Shown piece by piece: positions 7,953 to 16,590 of a DNA stretch of 25,046 bases (positions are counted from its first letter, which is position 1; each line of letters starts with the position of its first letter). The notes beneath the pieces were generated by a model. That model did not search any database and was not told the DNA's origin. It saw nothing but the letters and a program-made list of their open reading frames with translations. This DNA comes from Lawsonibacter celer (lineage in GTDB: Bacteria; Bacillota; Clostridia; Oscillospirales; Oscillospiraceae). The DNA lies in NCBI RefSeq assembly GCF_014281125.1, contig NZ_JACOEA010000011.1:1-25046 (forward strand). Direction: 5' to 3'. Made by a program: the position numbers and the translations under genes.

Positions 7953-8654
7953 TTATCCCCTCAGCCGCGCGGCCAGCCTCCACAGAAAAACCCGGTTGCT
8001 GGGCGGCTGGTCCGCCAGGGCGGCGGCCTCCAGGAGGGTCCGATATAGGGGAGAGCCGGCCTGGTGAATGGACCGGATTACCGCGCGGATATTCTTCTCC
8101 ACCCGAATCCAGGTGCTCCCGCTTTCCACAATGGAGTCATAGTACGCCTGCTTGAGCAGCATGGTCTGGGTCGGATCTCTGGCCAAGGCGGCGGCGGTCT
8201 GCGCAGTCTGCCGCACGCTCAGATGGTCTCTCTGCGCCCCCATCTGCACCAGCAGATCCAGTGCCTTTTCCCGAAGCACATCCCGGTGCAGCGCCCGCAG
8301 CAGTGAAAACAGGCTGGCCATATTCAGCGGTTTGATGGCAAAATAGCTGGCACCCAGGTGAATGCAAAGGTCCGTCACCCGGCTGCTGCCGACCCGGGAG
8401 GTCACCACTACTCCGGGCCGCCTCTGGGGCGGCTGTTCCCCCAGCTTCCGGAGCACCTCCAGCCCGTCCAGGCCGGGCATGACCAAATCCAGCAACAGGA
8501 AATCCGGCCGCTCCCTCGCCACCAGCTCCAGGGCCTCAAATCCGTCCCGCGCTGCAGCGCACAGCTCCAAATCCGGCTGCCGTGCAAAGTGGGCCTCTAC
8601 CAGGAGCCGGTCGGACGGGTCGTCCTCCGCCAGCACCACCCGGATGGGTCTCAC
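7953..8654 (-). CDS. Response regulator with Spo0A-type DNA-binding domain (Spo0A paralogue)
   Basis: This 233-residue protein starts with a receiver domain: acidic pair in AEDDPSD (10-14), phospho-acceptor Asp56 in LLLDLVMPGLDGLEVL, Thr85, and Lys108 in GASYFAIKPL, which closely mirrors GASYFILKPF of Spo0A. The C-terminal part (about 130-233) also follows Spo0A: IRVEKNIRAVIR resembles its recognition-helix region SRVERAIRHAIE, and PPSNRVFLWRLAARLR its final helix KPTNSEFIAMVADKLR. It is shorter and more diverged than true Spo0A (about 260-270 residues), so I call it a paralogue. The GTG start at 8654 overlaps the upstream gene's stop (GTGA) and has AGGGGGTG before it. Targets are unknown. 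Confidence 0.78.
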   Translation of the reverse strand: MRPIRVVLAEDDPSDRLLVEAHFARQPDLELCAAARDGFEALELVARERPDFLLLDLVMPGLDGLEVLRKLGEQPPQRRPGVVVTSRVGSSRVTDLCIHLGASYFAIKPLNMASLFSLLRALHRDVLREKALDLLVQMGAQRDHLSVRQTAQTAAALARDPTQTMLLKQAYYDSIVESGSTWIRVEKNIRAVIRSIHQAGSPLYRTLLEAAALADQPPSNRVFLWRLAARLRG

Positions 8655-9028
8655 CGGCGCACCCCCTGGTCCTCCGGCCCGCTTCCCAGGATCGCACGCG
8701 CCGCGTGAATCAGCATGTCCGCGGCGTATTGCCGGTCCATCGGCGTCAATTCCCGCAGGTATTCCATGGCCCACGCCTCGGCCGGACTCTCCGCCCGGCA
8801 GCCGTAGAGCAGTGTCTCCATATCAATATGCAGCGCTTTGGCAATACGCCCAAAGATGATAAAATTCATACACTTTCGTCCCTGCTCAATGTCGCTGACG
8901 TACTGGGTGGAGATATCCGCCGCTTCCGCCAGCCCCTCCTTTGTCATGCGCGCCTCTTCCCTGAAGTGGCGAATGCGCTCTCCCACTGGGATGCAGACCT
9001 CCCGTCTCCTCTGCTCGGCCTCTGTCAT
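8651..9028 (-). CDS. XRE-family helix-turn-helix regulator
   Basis: This 125-residue protein has a Cro/CI-type helix-turn-helix at about residues 14-72: IRHFREEARMTKEGLAEAAD, ISTQYVSDIEQGRK and IAKALHIDMETLL, in the usual order. The C-terminal part (ELTPMDRQYAADMLIHAARA) is a short helical tail common in small Firmicute XRE regulators, probably for dimerisation. The ATG at 9028 is chosen over an in-frame GTG at 9070 because that start would lie within the A/T-rich upstream region; the Shine-Dalgarno (AAAGGGCGG) is modest. Its stop overlaps the start of the Spo0A-like gene, so the two are translated together. Inverted repeats upstream suggest autoregulation. Confidence 0.85.
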   Translation of the reverse strand: MTEAEQRRREVCIPVGERIRHFREEARMTKEGLAEAADISTQYVSDIEQGRKCMNFIIFGRIAKALHIDMETLLYGCRAESPAEAWAMEYLRELTPMDRQYAADMLIHAARAILGSGPEDQGVRR

Positions 9029-9069
9029 GTCCACTACCGCCCTTTCTAAACGATAGATATAGATTGACA

Positions 9070-9122
9070 CAACAATTGAATTTTAAAATCATCTATTGTT
9101 TGTTTTTATCAAACAATTGTTT
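9070..9122. promoter_or_regulatory. A/T-rich inverted-repeat cluster, candidate operator of the XRE gene
   Basis: ATTGTTTG (9095-9102) and CAAACAAT (9110-9117) form a perfect 8-base inverted repeat with a 7-base spacer. It overlaps the 12-base palindrome AAACAATTGTTT (9111-9122), and a further CAACAATTGAA lies at 9070-9080. The segment is far more A/T-rich than its surroundings and sits 42-94 bases before the regulator's start codon. No convincing -35/-10 pair could be fixed in it. Confidence 0.5.
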
Positions 9123-9129
9123 TAATTAT

Positions 9130-9161
9130 AAAAGGGCCCCGCCAGATGGCGGGGCCCTTTT
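9130..9161 (-). terminator. Rho-independent terminator of the foldase gene
   Basis: A 14-base-pair GC-rich stem (9130-9143 with 9148-9161) with loop AGAT is followed on the minus strand by TATAATT. It lies 22 bases beyond the foldase stop. The plus-strand side also ends in a T-run, but no plus-strand gene needs it. Confidence 0.88.
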
Positions 9162-9183
9162 TCTGTAGAATTCGGCCAGCAGC

Positions 9184-10455
9184 TTATTCCCCGGCCGGTG
9201 TAGGGGTTGGCTGGGCGGTGTCCGCAGGGGCAGTTCCTTCCGGCTCGGCGGAGGGGCTGGCGGTGGCGGCGGCAGCGGCCTCCTGCTCGGCCTGCTTCTC
9301 CGCGGCCCAGGTCTCGTTGAGCTCGGTCATCTTATTATAAAACGCCTTGGGGTCCAGCGCGTCATAGGCGTCGGTGGTCTCCACCTTGGCCTCGGCCACC
9401 CAGCCGTCCACGATCTGGTTCATGGCATAAGTCTGGAAATAGCCCTGATAGGTCTCGTTCTCCGTGGCCTGGGGCAGACGCAGGATAATGTGATAGCCGA
9501 ACTGGCTCTTCACCGGCTCGCTGATCTCACCCACCTGAAGGGCCAGAGCCGCCTCTTCAAACTCGGCCACCATCTGACCGGCATAGGTATCATAGCCGTC
9601 GGGGGAATAGAGGTTGCCCTCCTCGTCCCGGCCGTCGTCGCTGCGCTCCTGCATCACCTTGTCAAACTCGGCCTCCGGGTCGTCTGCGGCGCGGATTTGG
9701 GCGAGGAGCGCATCGGCCTCCTCCTTCACCTTTGCGGTCTCCTCCTCCGAGAAGTCCTCGTACACCGGATTGCCGGAGGAATCAGTCTCCCCGGTCTCCC
9801 GGCGGGTGGTGAGCAGGATGTGCTTGCAGCTGTAGAAGCCGTTTTCGTCCAAGAAGGCCGTCATATTCTCCTCCGTGGCCTGGAGGCGCTCGTCTCCCTC
9901 CTCTACGAGCTTGGCCACATAGGCCTGATTGAGGTAGTAGACCTCATTCATAGCTCGGAAGGTCTCCTCGGTAATACACTGGCTGTTCAGATACTCCTCC
10001 AGCGTGTAACCCATCATACTGAGATAGCTGGACATCTGCTCCATCTGGGCGTCCGCCTCGGCCTGCTCGTCCTCGGACAGGGCGAGGCCCTTTTCGGCCG
10101 CCTTGCTCTGCATAACGGCATAGAGCTTGGCCGTCTCCAGCGCCGCGGTCTTGAGGTACTCGGAGGTGGCTACGCCGTCGATCTCCTCCTCCCACGCCGT
10201 ATCGTCGGCCAGATAGCCGTTCTGCTTGGCGTCCGAAATGGAGCCCAGCAGCCAGAACAGATAGTCATCCGTGGTAACGTCCGCGCCGTCTACCGTAAAG
10301 AGCACCGTATCCCGGGCAATCCCCGCCGCCTGGTAGGCGATATCGTCCGGCGCGGGCGTGGCAGACGGGGCAGGGCTGTCGCCGCAGCCGGCCAGTGTTC
10401 CCATCAGCAGGGCGCCGGCCAAGGACAGGCCCAGCAATTTTTTTGCGCATTTCAT
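9184..10455 (-). CDS. prsA: PrsA-like peptidyl-prolyl isomerase lipoprotein
   Basis: This 423-residue protein begins with a lipoprotein signal ending in the lipobox LAGC (Cys24), so it should be anchored on the outer face of the membrane. A SurA/PrsA-type N-terminal helical region is followed by a parvulin-type PPIase domain from about residue 210 to 350: it opens with SCKHILL and ends with [20 protein letters not shown] then GYHIIL, very close to PrsA. The histidines and the Met/Phe pair of the active site are present. A low-complexity Ala/Glu/Thr/Pro tail closes the protein. PrsA helps secreted proteins fold after export. The ATG at 10455 has AAGGAGGA upstream, and the gene has its own promoter and terminator. 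Confidence 0.85.
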   Translation of the reverse strand: MKCAKKLLGLSLAGALLMGTLAGCGDSPAPSATPAPDDIAYQAAGIARDTVLFTVDGADVTTDDYLFWLLGSISDAKQNGYLADDTAWEEEIDGVATSEYLKTAALETAKLYAVMQSKAAEKGLALSEDEQAEADAQMEQMSSYLSMMGYTLEEYLNSQCITEETFRAMNEVYYLNQAYVAKLVEEGDERLQATEENMTAFLDENGFYSCKHILLTTRRETGETDSSGNPVYEDFSEEETAKVKEEADALLAQIRAADDPEAEFDKVMQERSDDGRDEEGNLYSPDGYDTYAGQMVAEFEEAALALQVGEISEPVKSQFGYHIILRLPQATENETYQGYFQTYAMNQIVDGWVAEAKVETTDAYDALDPKAFYNKMTELNETWAAEKQAEQEAAAAATASPSAEPEGTAPADTAQPTPTPAGE

Positions 10456-10504
10456 AGGTGGTATCCTCCTTAAATAAACAGCTGGCATGGATTCAGCGAA
10501 AACC

Positions 10505-10533
10505 ACTATAGCACGTTTCCGGTTCCCGCACAA
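10505..10533 (-). promoter_or_regulatory. Promoter of the foldase gene
   Basis: On the minus strand TTGTGC (10528-10533), a 17-base spacer and TATAGT (10505-10510) with a preceding TGC form an extended -10 promoter 50 bases before the start codon. It lies in the 115-base gap after mfd and shares CGTGCTATA with the ATPase and prs promoters. Confidence 0.65.
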
Positions 10534-10570
10534 CGAAAAATCCGCCGGTTTTACCGAATATTCATAAACT

Positions 10571-13500
10571 TCAGATTTCCTCCGGCGCGGTGGCCCCGTA
10601 GTCCTCCACCAGCCTGCGCCCCAGCTTCAGGGAGTCCTCTCCCTTTTTCAGGCGCAGAGCCAGGTAGGGGCGCTCCCCGGCGGAAAAGAGCAGGCGGGAG
10701 CGGTATTTGTCCATGGCGCACAGGGCGCTCACCCGCTGCAGGTCAAACTGAGTCAGGTAGAAATTCAGATTGCTCCCCTTCTGGCCGATCTCCGAGATGC
10801 CGTTTTTCGCCGCGTCCGCCCGGAGCAGGGCTACGGCGATCAGGTTGTTCACCGTCCGGGGCGGGTCCCCGTAGCGGTCAATGAGCTCATCCACCACGTC
10901 GTCCGCGTCCGCCTCGGAGCGGATGGCGGCAATGCGGCGGTAGAGGTCCATCCGCTGCTCCGGGGAGGGCACGTACCGGTCCGGGATGGAGGCGGCCACG
11001 CTCAGGTCGGCGGCACACTCGGTCTGCACCGGCGGCTTCTCCCCCCGCTCCTCCAGCACCGCCTCCTCCAGCAGCTTGAGGTACATGTCATAGCCCACGC
11101 TGAGCAAAAAGCCGCTCTGCTCCGGGCCCAGCACATTACCCGCGCCCCGGATCTCCAGATCCCGCATGGCGATCTTGAAGCCGGAGCCGAATTCCGCGAA
11201 CTCCCGGATGGCACCCAGCCGTTTGGCCGCCACCTCGCTGAGGGCCTTGCCCCGGCGGTAGGTGAGATAGGCGTAAGCCCGGCGGCTGGAGCGCCCCACC
11301 CGGCCCCGGATCTGGTGGAGCTGGGCCAGCCCCATCTTGTCCGCGTCCTCGATAATCAAGGTATTCACGTTGGCAATATCAATACCTGTTTCAATAATGG
11401 TGGTGCACACCAGTACATCCACCTCGCCCTCGCTCATGCGCTGCATGACCTCGTTAAGCTCCTCCTGGGTCATCTTGCCGTGGGCCACGGCCACCTCCGC
11501 GTCCTCCCCCAGCATCTCTTTGATGCGCCCGGCGGTGCGGGTGATGGTCTCCACCCGGTTGTGGAGGTAGTACACCTGCCCGCCCCGCTCCAGCTCCCGG
11601 CGCATGGCGTCGGAGAGCACACCCCAGTCGTGCTCCAGCACATAGGTCTGCACCGGCTGGCGGTCCAGGGGCGGCTCCTCCAGGGTGGACATGTCTCGGA
11701 TGCCGGACAGAGCCATATTCAGGGTGCGGGGGATGGGGGTGGCGCTCAGGGTGAGCACGTCCACCTGCTTGGAGATCTCCTTGAGCTTCTCCTTGTGGGT
11801 AACGCCGAAGCGCTGCTCCTCGTCCACCACCAGAAGGCCCAGGTCCTTCCACTGCACATCCTTCTGCAGCAGCCGGTGGGTACCGATGAGCAGGTCCACC
11901 CTCCCTTCGGCCACCCGGCGCAGGGTCTGCTTCATCTGGGCCGGGGTGCGGAAGCGGGAGACCACGTCGATCTCCACCGGATACTTGGCAAAGCGCTGCT
12001 TGGCGGTCAGGTAGTGCTGCCGGGCCAGCACGGTGGTGGGCACCAGAATGGCCGCCTGCTTGCCGTCGAGCACACACTTCATAATGGCCCGGAAGGCCAC
12101 CTCGGTCTTGCCGTAGCCTACGTCCCCGCACAGCAGCCGGTCCATGGGCCGGGCCTGCTCCATGTCCTGCTTGATCTCGGCGATGCAGCGCAGCTGGTCG
12201 TCGGTCTCGGCGTACTCAAACTCGTCCTCGAACTCCTTCATCCACGGGGAATCCGGCGAGAAGGCAAAGCCCGGCTGCCGCTGCCGCTGAGCGTAGAGCT
12301 GAATGAGCCCCTTGGCCAGGTCCTGCACCGCCTTTTTGGCCCGGGTCTTGGCTTTCTCCCAATCCGCGCCCCCCAGGCGGGAGAGCTTTTTGGTCTCGGC
12401 GGCGTCCTCCCCCCCGCCGATGTACTTGCTCACCAGGTCCAGCTGGGTAGCGGGCACATAGAGCACGTCCGCCCCGGCGTAGGCCAATTTGACGTAGTCC
12501 TTCTCAATCCCGTCCACCGTCATCTTGGTCATGCCCACATACCGGCCGATGCCATGGTGCTCATGCACCACCAGGTCGCCGGGGGAAAGGTCGGCATAGG
12601 AGCCCAGCTTCTGCCGGTTGGTCACCGGCTTGGCCTTCCCTTTTTTCCGCCCGGTCTGCGCGCCCCCCTCGGTGAGCACAGCCAGCCGCGCGCCGGGGAA
12701 TTCCATGCCCCCGGTCATCCCGCCCACGGCGATCACCGCTTTTCCGGGGGCGGGCAGCTGATGGAGCTGGAAATCCACGGCGGTCCTTATCTTCTGCTCC
12801 CGCAGCAGGGCCTGGAGGTTCAGGGCCCGCTGCTCGCTGCCCACCAGTACCACGGTGGAATAGCCCTCGCTGACATAGTGGGCCAGGTCGGACACTGCGG
12901 TCTCCAGGCTGGCGCCGTAGGAGGGCAGCTGTTTGGCCAGCAGGTTCAGAAGGGTGCGGGGCCGGCTGGGATACTGGGAGGCGGCAAAGGAGTCCAGATA
13001 GCACACCGGCCACTGCTCCAATCGCCTGTTCAGCCCCTCAAAGCTGAGGGAGACCTCCGCCAGCTCGCCCGCCAGCTCCCCCCGTTCCAGCAGGGTCTTT
13101 ACATCCTCCTCCATCTGCCACAGCCAGGTACGGGCCCGCTCCGCCACCCGGGGGCTCTCGGAGAAAAGCACCGCCGCGTCCTCCGGCAGGTAGTCCGCCG
13201 CCGTGGCCAGCTCCGGATAGGTCAGAGCCAAATACCGGTCCATGGCCGGGAAGGAGGCCCCCCCGGCCAGCCGCTCCCGGTCCTCCTCCAGGGTGGCCAG
13301 CAGCGGAGCGCTTCCGCACCGGCCGCTCCTCGTCCGGGCAATCAGACCATCCAGCTGTTCCAGCAGGCCGGCCCGGCCGCCGGGGGCAAATTGGGGGAGC
13401 ACCTCGGCGGCGGGCAGGATCTCCGCCTGGCTGATGTTCTCTGTGCGCCGCTGGGTACCCGCGTCGAAGAGTCCCAGGGAGTCCACCTCGTCCCCGAAGA

Positions 13501-14083
13501 ACTCCGCCCGCACCGGCCTGGCCTGGGCGGGGGAAAAGAAATCCAGGATGCCGCCCCGCAGGGCAAACTGGCCCACGCCCTCCACCTGCTCGCACCGGGC
13601 GTAGCCCGCGGCGGCGAGGGTCCCGGCCAGCTCGGTCAGGTCGCAGCGCTCCCCCACCCGCAGCACCTGGGAGGCCTGGGTAAGCAGGGTCTTGGGAAGG
13701 GTGCGCTGGAGCAGGGCCTCCACGGTGCACACCAGCAGGGGGCACTCCCCCGCCGCCAGAGCGCGCAGCACGCTCAGCCGCCGGTGCTCCCACTGGCGGG
13801 AGACCACGGCCGCGTTGTGAAAGGTAAACTCCCGGGCCTGCAGGGTGCACACCGGCTCGCCGGAAAAGGCGGCCAGGTCCTTTGCCATGCGCTCGGCCTC
13901 CCCCTCGTCGGCGCACACCACCACCACTGGGCGCTCCTGGTACCGGCGCACTCCGGCGGCAAAATAGGCCCGATGCACCGCACTCAGCCCGGAAAAGGCC
14001 GCCGGGCACCCGCCGCCGTCCATGGCGGCCAGCAGGCTCTGAAATTCCGGAATGCGGTTGAGGGCGGATAAAAGCTCCTTCAT
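10571..14083 (-). CDS. mfd: Transcription-repair coupling factor Mfd
   Basis: This 1170-residue ATP-dependent translocase has the full Mfd architecture and the normal length (about 1150-1180). Residues 1-340 form the UvrB-like module that recruits UvrA. About 495-560 is the CarD-like RNA-polymerase-interacting domain ([12 protein letters not shown]). The superfamily-2 motor follows with Walker [10 protein letters not shown] (Lys659), DEEQ (754-757), SATPIPR (780-786) and QIRGRVGRS near 924-932. The C-terminal TRCF regulatory domain is complete. Mfd removes RNA polymerase stalled at lesions and calls in nucleotide excision repair. The ATG at 14083 is preceded by GCGAGGTG. It lies 85 bases after the dltC-like gene in the same direction, with no clear terminator between. 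Confidence 0.97.
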   Translation of the reverse strand: MKELLSALNRIPEFQSLLAAMDGGGCPAAFSGLSAVHRAYFAAGVRRYQERPVVVVCADEGEAERMAKDLAAFSGEPVCTLQAREFTFHNAAVVSRQWEHRRLSVLRALAAGECPLLVCTVEALLQRTLPKTLLTQASQVLRVGERCDLTELAGTLAAAGYARCEQVEGVGQFALRGGILDFFSPAQARPVRAEFFGDEVDSLGLFDAGTQRRTENISQAEILPAAEVLPQFAPGGRAGLLEQLDGLIARTRSGRCGSAPLLATLEEDRERLAGGASFPAMDRYLALTYPELATAADYLPEDAAVLFSESPRVAERARTWLWQMEEDVKTLLERGELAGELAEVSLSFEGLNRRLEQWPVCYLDSFAASQYPSRPRTLLNLLAKQLPSYGASLETAVSDLAHYVSEGYSTVVLVGSEQRALNLQALLREQKIRTAVDFQLHQLPAPGKAVIAVGGMTGGMEFPGARLAVLTEGGAQTGRKKGKAKPVTNRQKLGSYADLSPGDLVVHEHHGIGRYVGMTKMTVDGIEKDYVKLAYAGADVLYVPATQLDLVSKYIGGGEDAAETKKLSRLGGADWEKAKTRAKKAVQDLAKGLIQLYAQRQRQPGFAFSPDSPWMKEFEDEFEYAETDDQLRCIAEIKQDMEQARPMDRLLCGDVGYGKTEVAFRAIMKCVLDGKQAAILVPTTVLARQHYLTAKQRFAKYPVEIDVVSRFRTPAQMKQTLRRVAEGRVDLLIGTHRLLQKDVQWKDLGLLVVDEEQRFGVTHKEKLKEISKQVDVLTLSATPIPRTLNMALSGIRDMSTLEEPPLDRQPVQTYVLEHDWGVLSDAMRRELERGGQVYYLHNRVETITRTAGRIKEMLGEDAEVAVAHGKMTQEELNEVMQRMSEGEVDVLVCTTIIETGIDIANVNTLIIEDADKMGLAQLHQIRGRVGRSSRRAYAYLTYRRGKALSEVAAKRLGAIREFAEFGSGFKIAMRDLEIRGAGNVLGPEQSGFLLSVGYDMYLKLLEEAVLEERGEKPPVQTECAADLSVAASIPDRYVPSPEQRMDLYRRIAAIRSEADADDVVDELIDRYGDPPRTVNNLIAVALLRADAAKNGISEIGQKGSNLNFYLTQFDLQRVSALCAMDKYRSRLLFSAGERPYLALRLKKGEDSLKLGRRLVEDYGATAPEEI

Positions 14084-14168
14084 GGGACACCTCGCTTTAA
14101 TAAATAGAAAAAATTGGAAACCATTGGCGCAGAGTGCCCCTGCCGTCCAGCGCAGAGGTCAGCCCCGC

Positions 14169-14408
14169 TTAGCCGGTCCCGGCCGCCTCTCTGCACAGGG
14201 CCAGAATCCCGTCCACGGTCCGAAATGCCTCCCGGGGCACCTGGGTGGGCTGAATTTCAATGCCCAGGTCCTCCAGATCCTCCAGCAGGGTGATCAGCCC
14301 CAGGGAGTCCAGCAGACCCCGCTCCAAAAGGTCCGTGCCCGGCTCCAGGGCCTCCCGCGTGCCGCAGGCCGCCGCGATCAGCTCCCGCACCTGTGTCTCA
14401 AGCTCCAT
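14169..14408 (-). CDS. dltC: D-alanyl carrier protein-like acyl carrier (DltC-like)
   Basis: This 79-residue acidic protein is an acyl carrier with the phosphopantetheine serine in ERGLLDSLG (Ser35). The GLLDS form, the length, and the preceding adenylation gene match DltC (EEGLLDSFG in Bacillus) better than fatty-acid ACP, which has GADSLD. It would carry D-alanine, or another amino acid, activated by the upstream ligase. Its start lies inside the end of the ligase gene (11-base overlap), so translation is coupled. No dltB or dltD gene is near, so the acceptor of the carried group is unknown. A carrier for a different small pathway remains possible. Confidence 0.75.
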   Translation of the reverse strand: MELETQVRELIAAACGTREALEPGTDLLERGLLDSLGLITLLEDLEDLGIEIQPTQVPREAFRTVDGILALCREAAGTG

Positions 14409-15744
14409 ACATCTGCTCCTCCAGCCGCTTCCGGTCGCATTTTCCGTTTGGGGTCAGGGGCAGCGACGCAGAAAAGCGCCACTCCCCGGGGATCAGATAG
14501 GCCGGCAGCCGCCGGGCCAGCGCCTCGGCCAGCGCCTCCGGCCTCAGCCTCTGTCCGGTCTCCACAAAGGCGGTCAGGCCCCGCACCTGTCCCCCCGCCC
14601 GCCGGGGCAGGACGCAGGCCCGCTCCACACCGGGCAGGCTCTCCAGGGTGGCCTCGATTTCCGCCGGTTCGATCCGGTAGCCCCTGTATTTGATCTGGTC
14701 GTCCCGCCGTCCGTCAAAGTAGAGCAGGCCGTTTTCCACATGCCCCAGGTCCCCGGTGGGGTACACCCCGCCGTAGGCCGGGGCCACGCTCTCCCCCCGC
14801 AGCACGATCTCCCCGTCCTCCAGGGAGAGCTCCACGGCCCCCTCCCCCATCCGGCCGATGGGCAGCGGCCTGGCGCACATTTCCCGGGTGATGGCCACCG
14901 CGCTCACGGCGCAGGTGGCCTCGGTAGGGCCGTAGGCGTTGAGCAGCGTCAGGCCCGGAAAGCGCTCCAGCAGCTGCCCCGCCGTCCGGGGCGACAGCGC
15001 CTCTCCGCAGGAAAAGACGGTCCTCAGCCCGGGCAGCCGGGCCGGTGCAAAGGCGGCGTCCCGCAGGCACAGCCGCAGAAAGGACGGGGTGCCTACCAGC
15101 AGGGCGGGTCCGGCCTCCTCCAGCCGCCGGAACAGGGTACGAAAGTCCCCCAGCTCCCCGGCCGTCAGGGTGGTGTGCACGCCCCCCATTGTCAGGGACA
15201 GGTACACATCGGCCACCGACAGGTCAAAGGACAGGGCCGCCTGGCCCAGCACGCCCCTGCCCGCCGTCCCGGCCACGCCGGGCAGGCTCCGGGCCCAGCG
15301 GAGGAAGTGCTCCAGGTTGCGGCGGCTCACCGCCACCTGCTTGGGCACGCCGGTGCTGCCCGAGGTGAAGAGCAGGTACGCAATGCCCTCCGGAGCCTCC
15401 GCCGCCGGGCAGCGTCCGCCCGGAACGGCCGCCTCCCAGTCCGCCCGGGTCAGGGGCCGCGCCCCGGTCCGCTCCAGCAGGACCCGCCGCCGGGCCGCCG
15501 GCAGGGCCGGGTCCAGGGGCAGGTAGGGCCGGCCGGCGATGAGGCAGGCCAGAAAGGCCGCCGGGACCCACACCTCCCGCACGCCCAGCACCGCCACCGG
15601 ACCTTCCCCCTCCGCCCGCAGGCGGGCGGCCAGGCTCTCCGCCCGGGGCCAGAGCGCTCCCCAGGAAATCTGCTCCTCCCCGGCGCACAGGGCGGGCCGT
15701 TCCCCCAGACGGGCGCTGTTCTGCCGTATCTCTTCCAAAAACAT
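14398..15744 (-). CDS. dltA: D-alanine--carrier ligase-like adenylation enzyme (DltA-like)
   Basis: This 448-residue adenylating enzyme shows the core motifs in order: LLFTSGSTGVPK (124-135), YGPTEAT (271-277) followed by AVSAVAIT as in DltA, YPTGD (328-332), IKYRGYRIEPAEIE (351-364) and the catalytic lysine in LTPNGK (Lys435). Cys246 in FSCGEAL falls where DltA of Bacillus cereus has the cysteine reported to favour D-alanine. It is about 50 residues shorter than typical DltA; the region between YGPTEAT and YPTGD is compressed. It would make the aminoacyl adenylate and load the adjacent DltC-like carrier. It starts 15 bases after the VanW-family gene. Substrate is inferred from motifs, and a non-ribosomal-peptide-type stand-alone A domain is the alternative. 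Confidence 0.75.
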   Translation of the reverse strand: MFLEEIRQNSARLGERPALCAGEEQISWGALWPRAESLAARLRAEGEGPVAVLGVREVWVPAAFLACLIAGRPYLPLDPALPAARRRVLLERTGARPLTRADWEAAVPGGRCPAAEAPEGIAYLLFTSGSTGVPKQVAVSRRNLEHFLRWARSLPGVAGTAGRGVLGQAALSFDLSVADVYLSLTMGGVHTTLTAGELGDFRTLFRRLEEAGPALLVGTPSFLRLCLRDAAFAPARLPGLRTVFSCGEALSPRTAGQLLERFPGLTLLNAYGPTEATCAVSAVAITREMCARPLPIGRMGEGAVELSLEDGEIVLRGESVAPAYGGVYPTGDLGHVENGLLYFDGRRDDQIKYRGYRIEPAEIEATLESLPGVERACVLPRRAGGQVRGLTAFVETGQRLRPEALAEALARRLPAYLIPGEWRFSASLPLTPNGKCDRKRLEEQMYGA

Positions 15745-15759
15745 GGTATGCCTCCGGTG

Positions 15760-16581
15760 CTACACCAATTCTTCCGCCGGAATCAGGGCCGGGTCATAGA
15801 GCACCCGGGAGTGATTGTCCAGGACCAGCTCCTTTGCCGTCTGTGTCCCACTGGCCCGGTCGATGACCAGCCGGTACACCTGGCTGACCCGGTAATACTC
15901 CGCCCCCTCCCGGACAAAATGGTGGTTTTCCTCCACCAGCCGATAGCGGCAGGGAAAGGGACGCTCCACCCGCAGCTCCCCGCACAGGTCGTCCCCCTCC
16001 AGCCATACCCGCAGCTGCACCGGCCGGCCGGTTGCGTTGAAAAACCGATAGTCCACATGGGGACAGAACACCGACGTGCCGGTGCCGAAGGGCACCCGCC
16101 GCCGGTCGTCTGGAAAGAGGGCGTCGGTATGGTGGTGCAGCTCAGTAACCGTCAGCGGGCTGTTGAGTACCAGAAAGTGGATTAGGTTGGCCAGCTGGCA
16201 CAGGCCGCCCCCCACCGCCGTGCGGGCCGCGCCGCTGGCGATGGCCAGGCCGGGCAGATAGCCCCGCCGGGCCGTGGGCGGCCCCACCAGCCGCCAGAAG
16301 GAAAAGCTCTCCCCCGGCTCCACCACCACACCGTCGATGCAGGCGGCGGCCAAGGCCAGATTGGTACGCTTGTTCTCCTGAAGGACCATGTCCACCCCGG
16401 CCAGCCGCCGGAGCACCGGGGAGCGGTGCCCCTTGACGATCACCGGCAGATTCTCCTCCCGCCGCCCCGCGGCAAAGCGGACGCCGGCCCGCCGGTCCCG
16501 CAGGCGCTTGCGCGCTGCCTCCTTCCACAGGGAAATGCGGTAGCAGACCGGCCCCAATTCACAAAACTGCTTTCGTCTCAT
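15760..16581 (-). CDS. VanW family protein
   Basis: This 273-residue protein carries the VanW family core: an ASGAARTAVGGGLCQLANLI stretch, then SPLTVTELHHHTDALFPD and PFGTGTSVFCPHVDYRF, which follow the pattern seen in VanW of vancomycin-resistance clusters and its many chromosomal relatives. No signal peptide or membrane segment is evident, so it is probably cytoplasmic. The biochemical function of VanW is unknown. There are no vanH, vanA/B, vanX or vanRS genes here, so resistance is not implied. The ATG at 16581 lies 9 bases after pth with a poor Shine-Dalgarno, suggesting coupling. The dltA-like gene follows at once, linking VanW to D-alanine activation in this operon. Confidence 0.85.
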   Translation of the reverse strand: MRRKQFCELGPVCYRISLWKEAARKRLRDRRAGVRFAAGRREENLPVIVKGHRSPVLRRLAGVDMVLQENKRTNLALAAACIDGVVVEPGESFSFWRLVGPPTARRGYLPGLAIASGAARTAVGGGLCQLANLIHFLVLNSPLTVTELHHHTDALFPDDRRRVPFGTGTSVFCPHVDYRFFNATGRPVQLRVWLEGDDLCGELRVERPFPCRYRLVEENHHFVREGAEYYRVSQVYRLVIDRASGTQTAKELVLDNHSRVLYDPALIPAEELV

Positions 16582-16590
16582 CTCAGCTGC

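Noticed and set aside
5883..8048. A 721-codon open frame on the plus strand opposite the P-type ATPase
   Set aside because: Shadow of the ATPase frame: low-complexity His/Gln/Gly-rich translation and no Shine-Dalgarno or recognisable motif.
9064..9069. TTGACA on the plus strand as a -35 element
   Set aside because: No -10 hexamer lies 16-18 bases downstream and no plus-strand gene follows.
11315..14071. A 918-codon open frame on the plus strand opposite mfd
   Set aside because: It is antisense to an unmistakable Mfd. Its translation is a His/Gly/Leu/Gln-rich string with no domain, as expected from the mirror of a GC-rich gene.
15760..16581. Vancomycin resistance suggested by the VanW gene
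   Set aside because: No D-Ala-D-Lac or D-Ala-D-Ser ligase, vanX/vanY or VanRS system is present. Chromosomal VanW relatives are common in susceptible bacteria.
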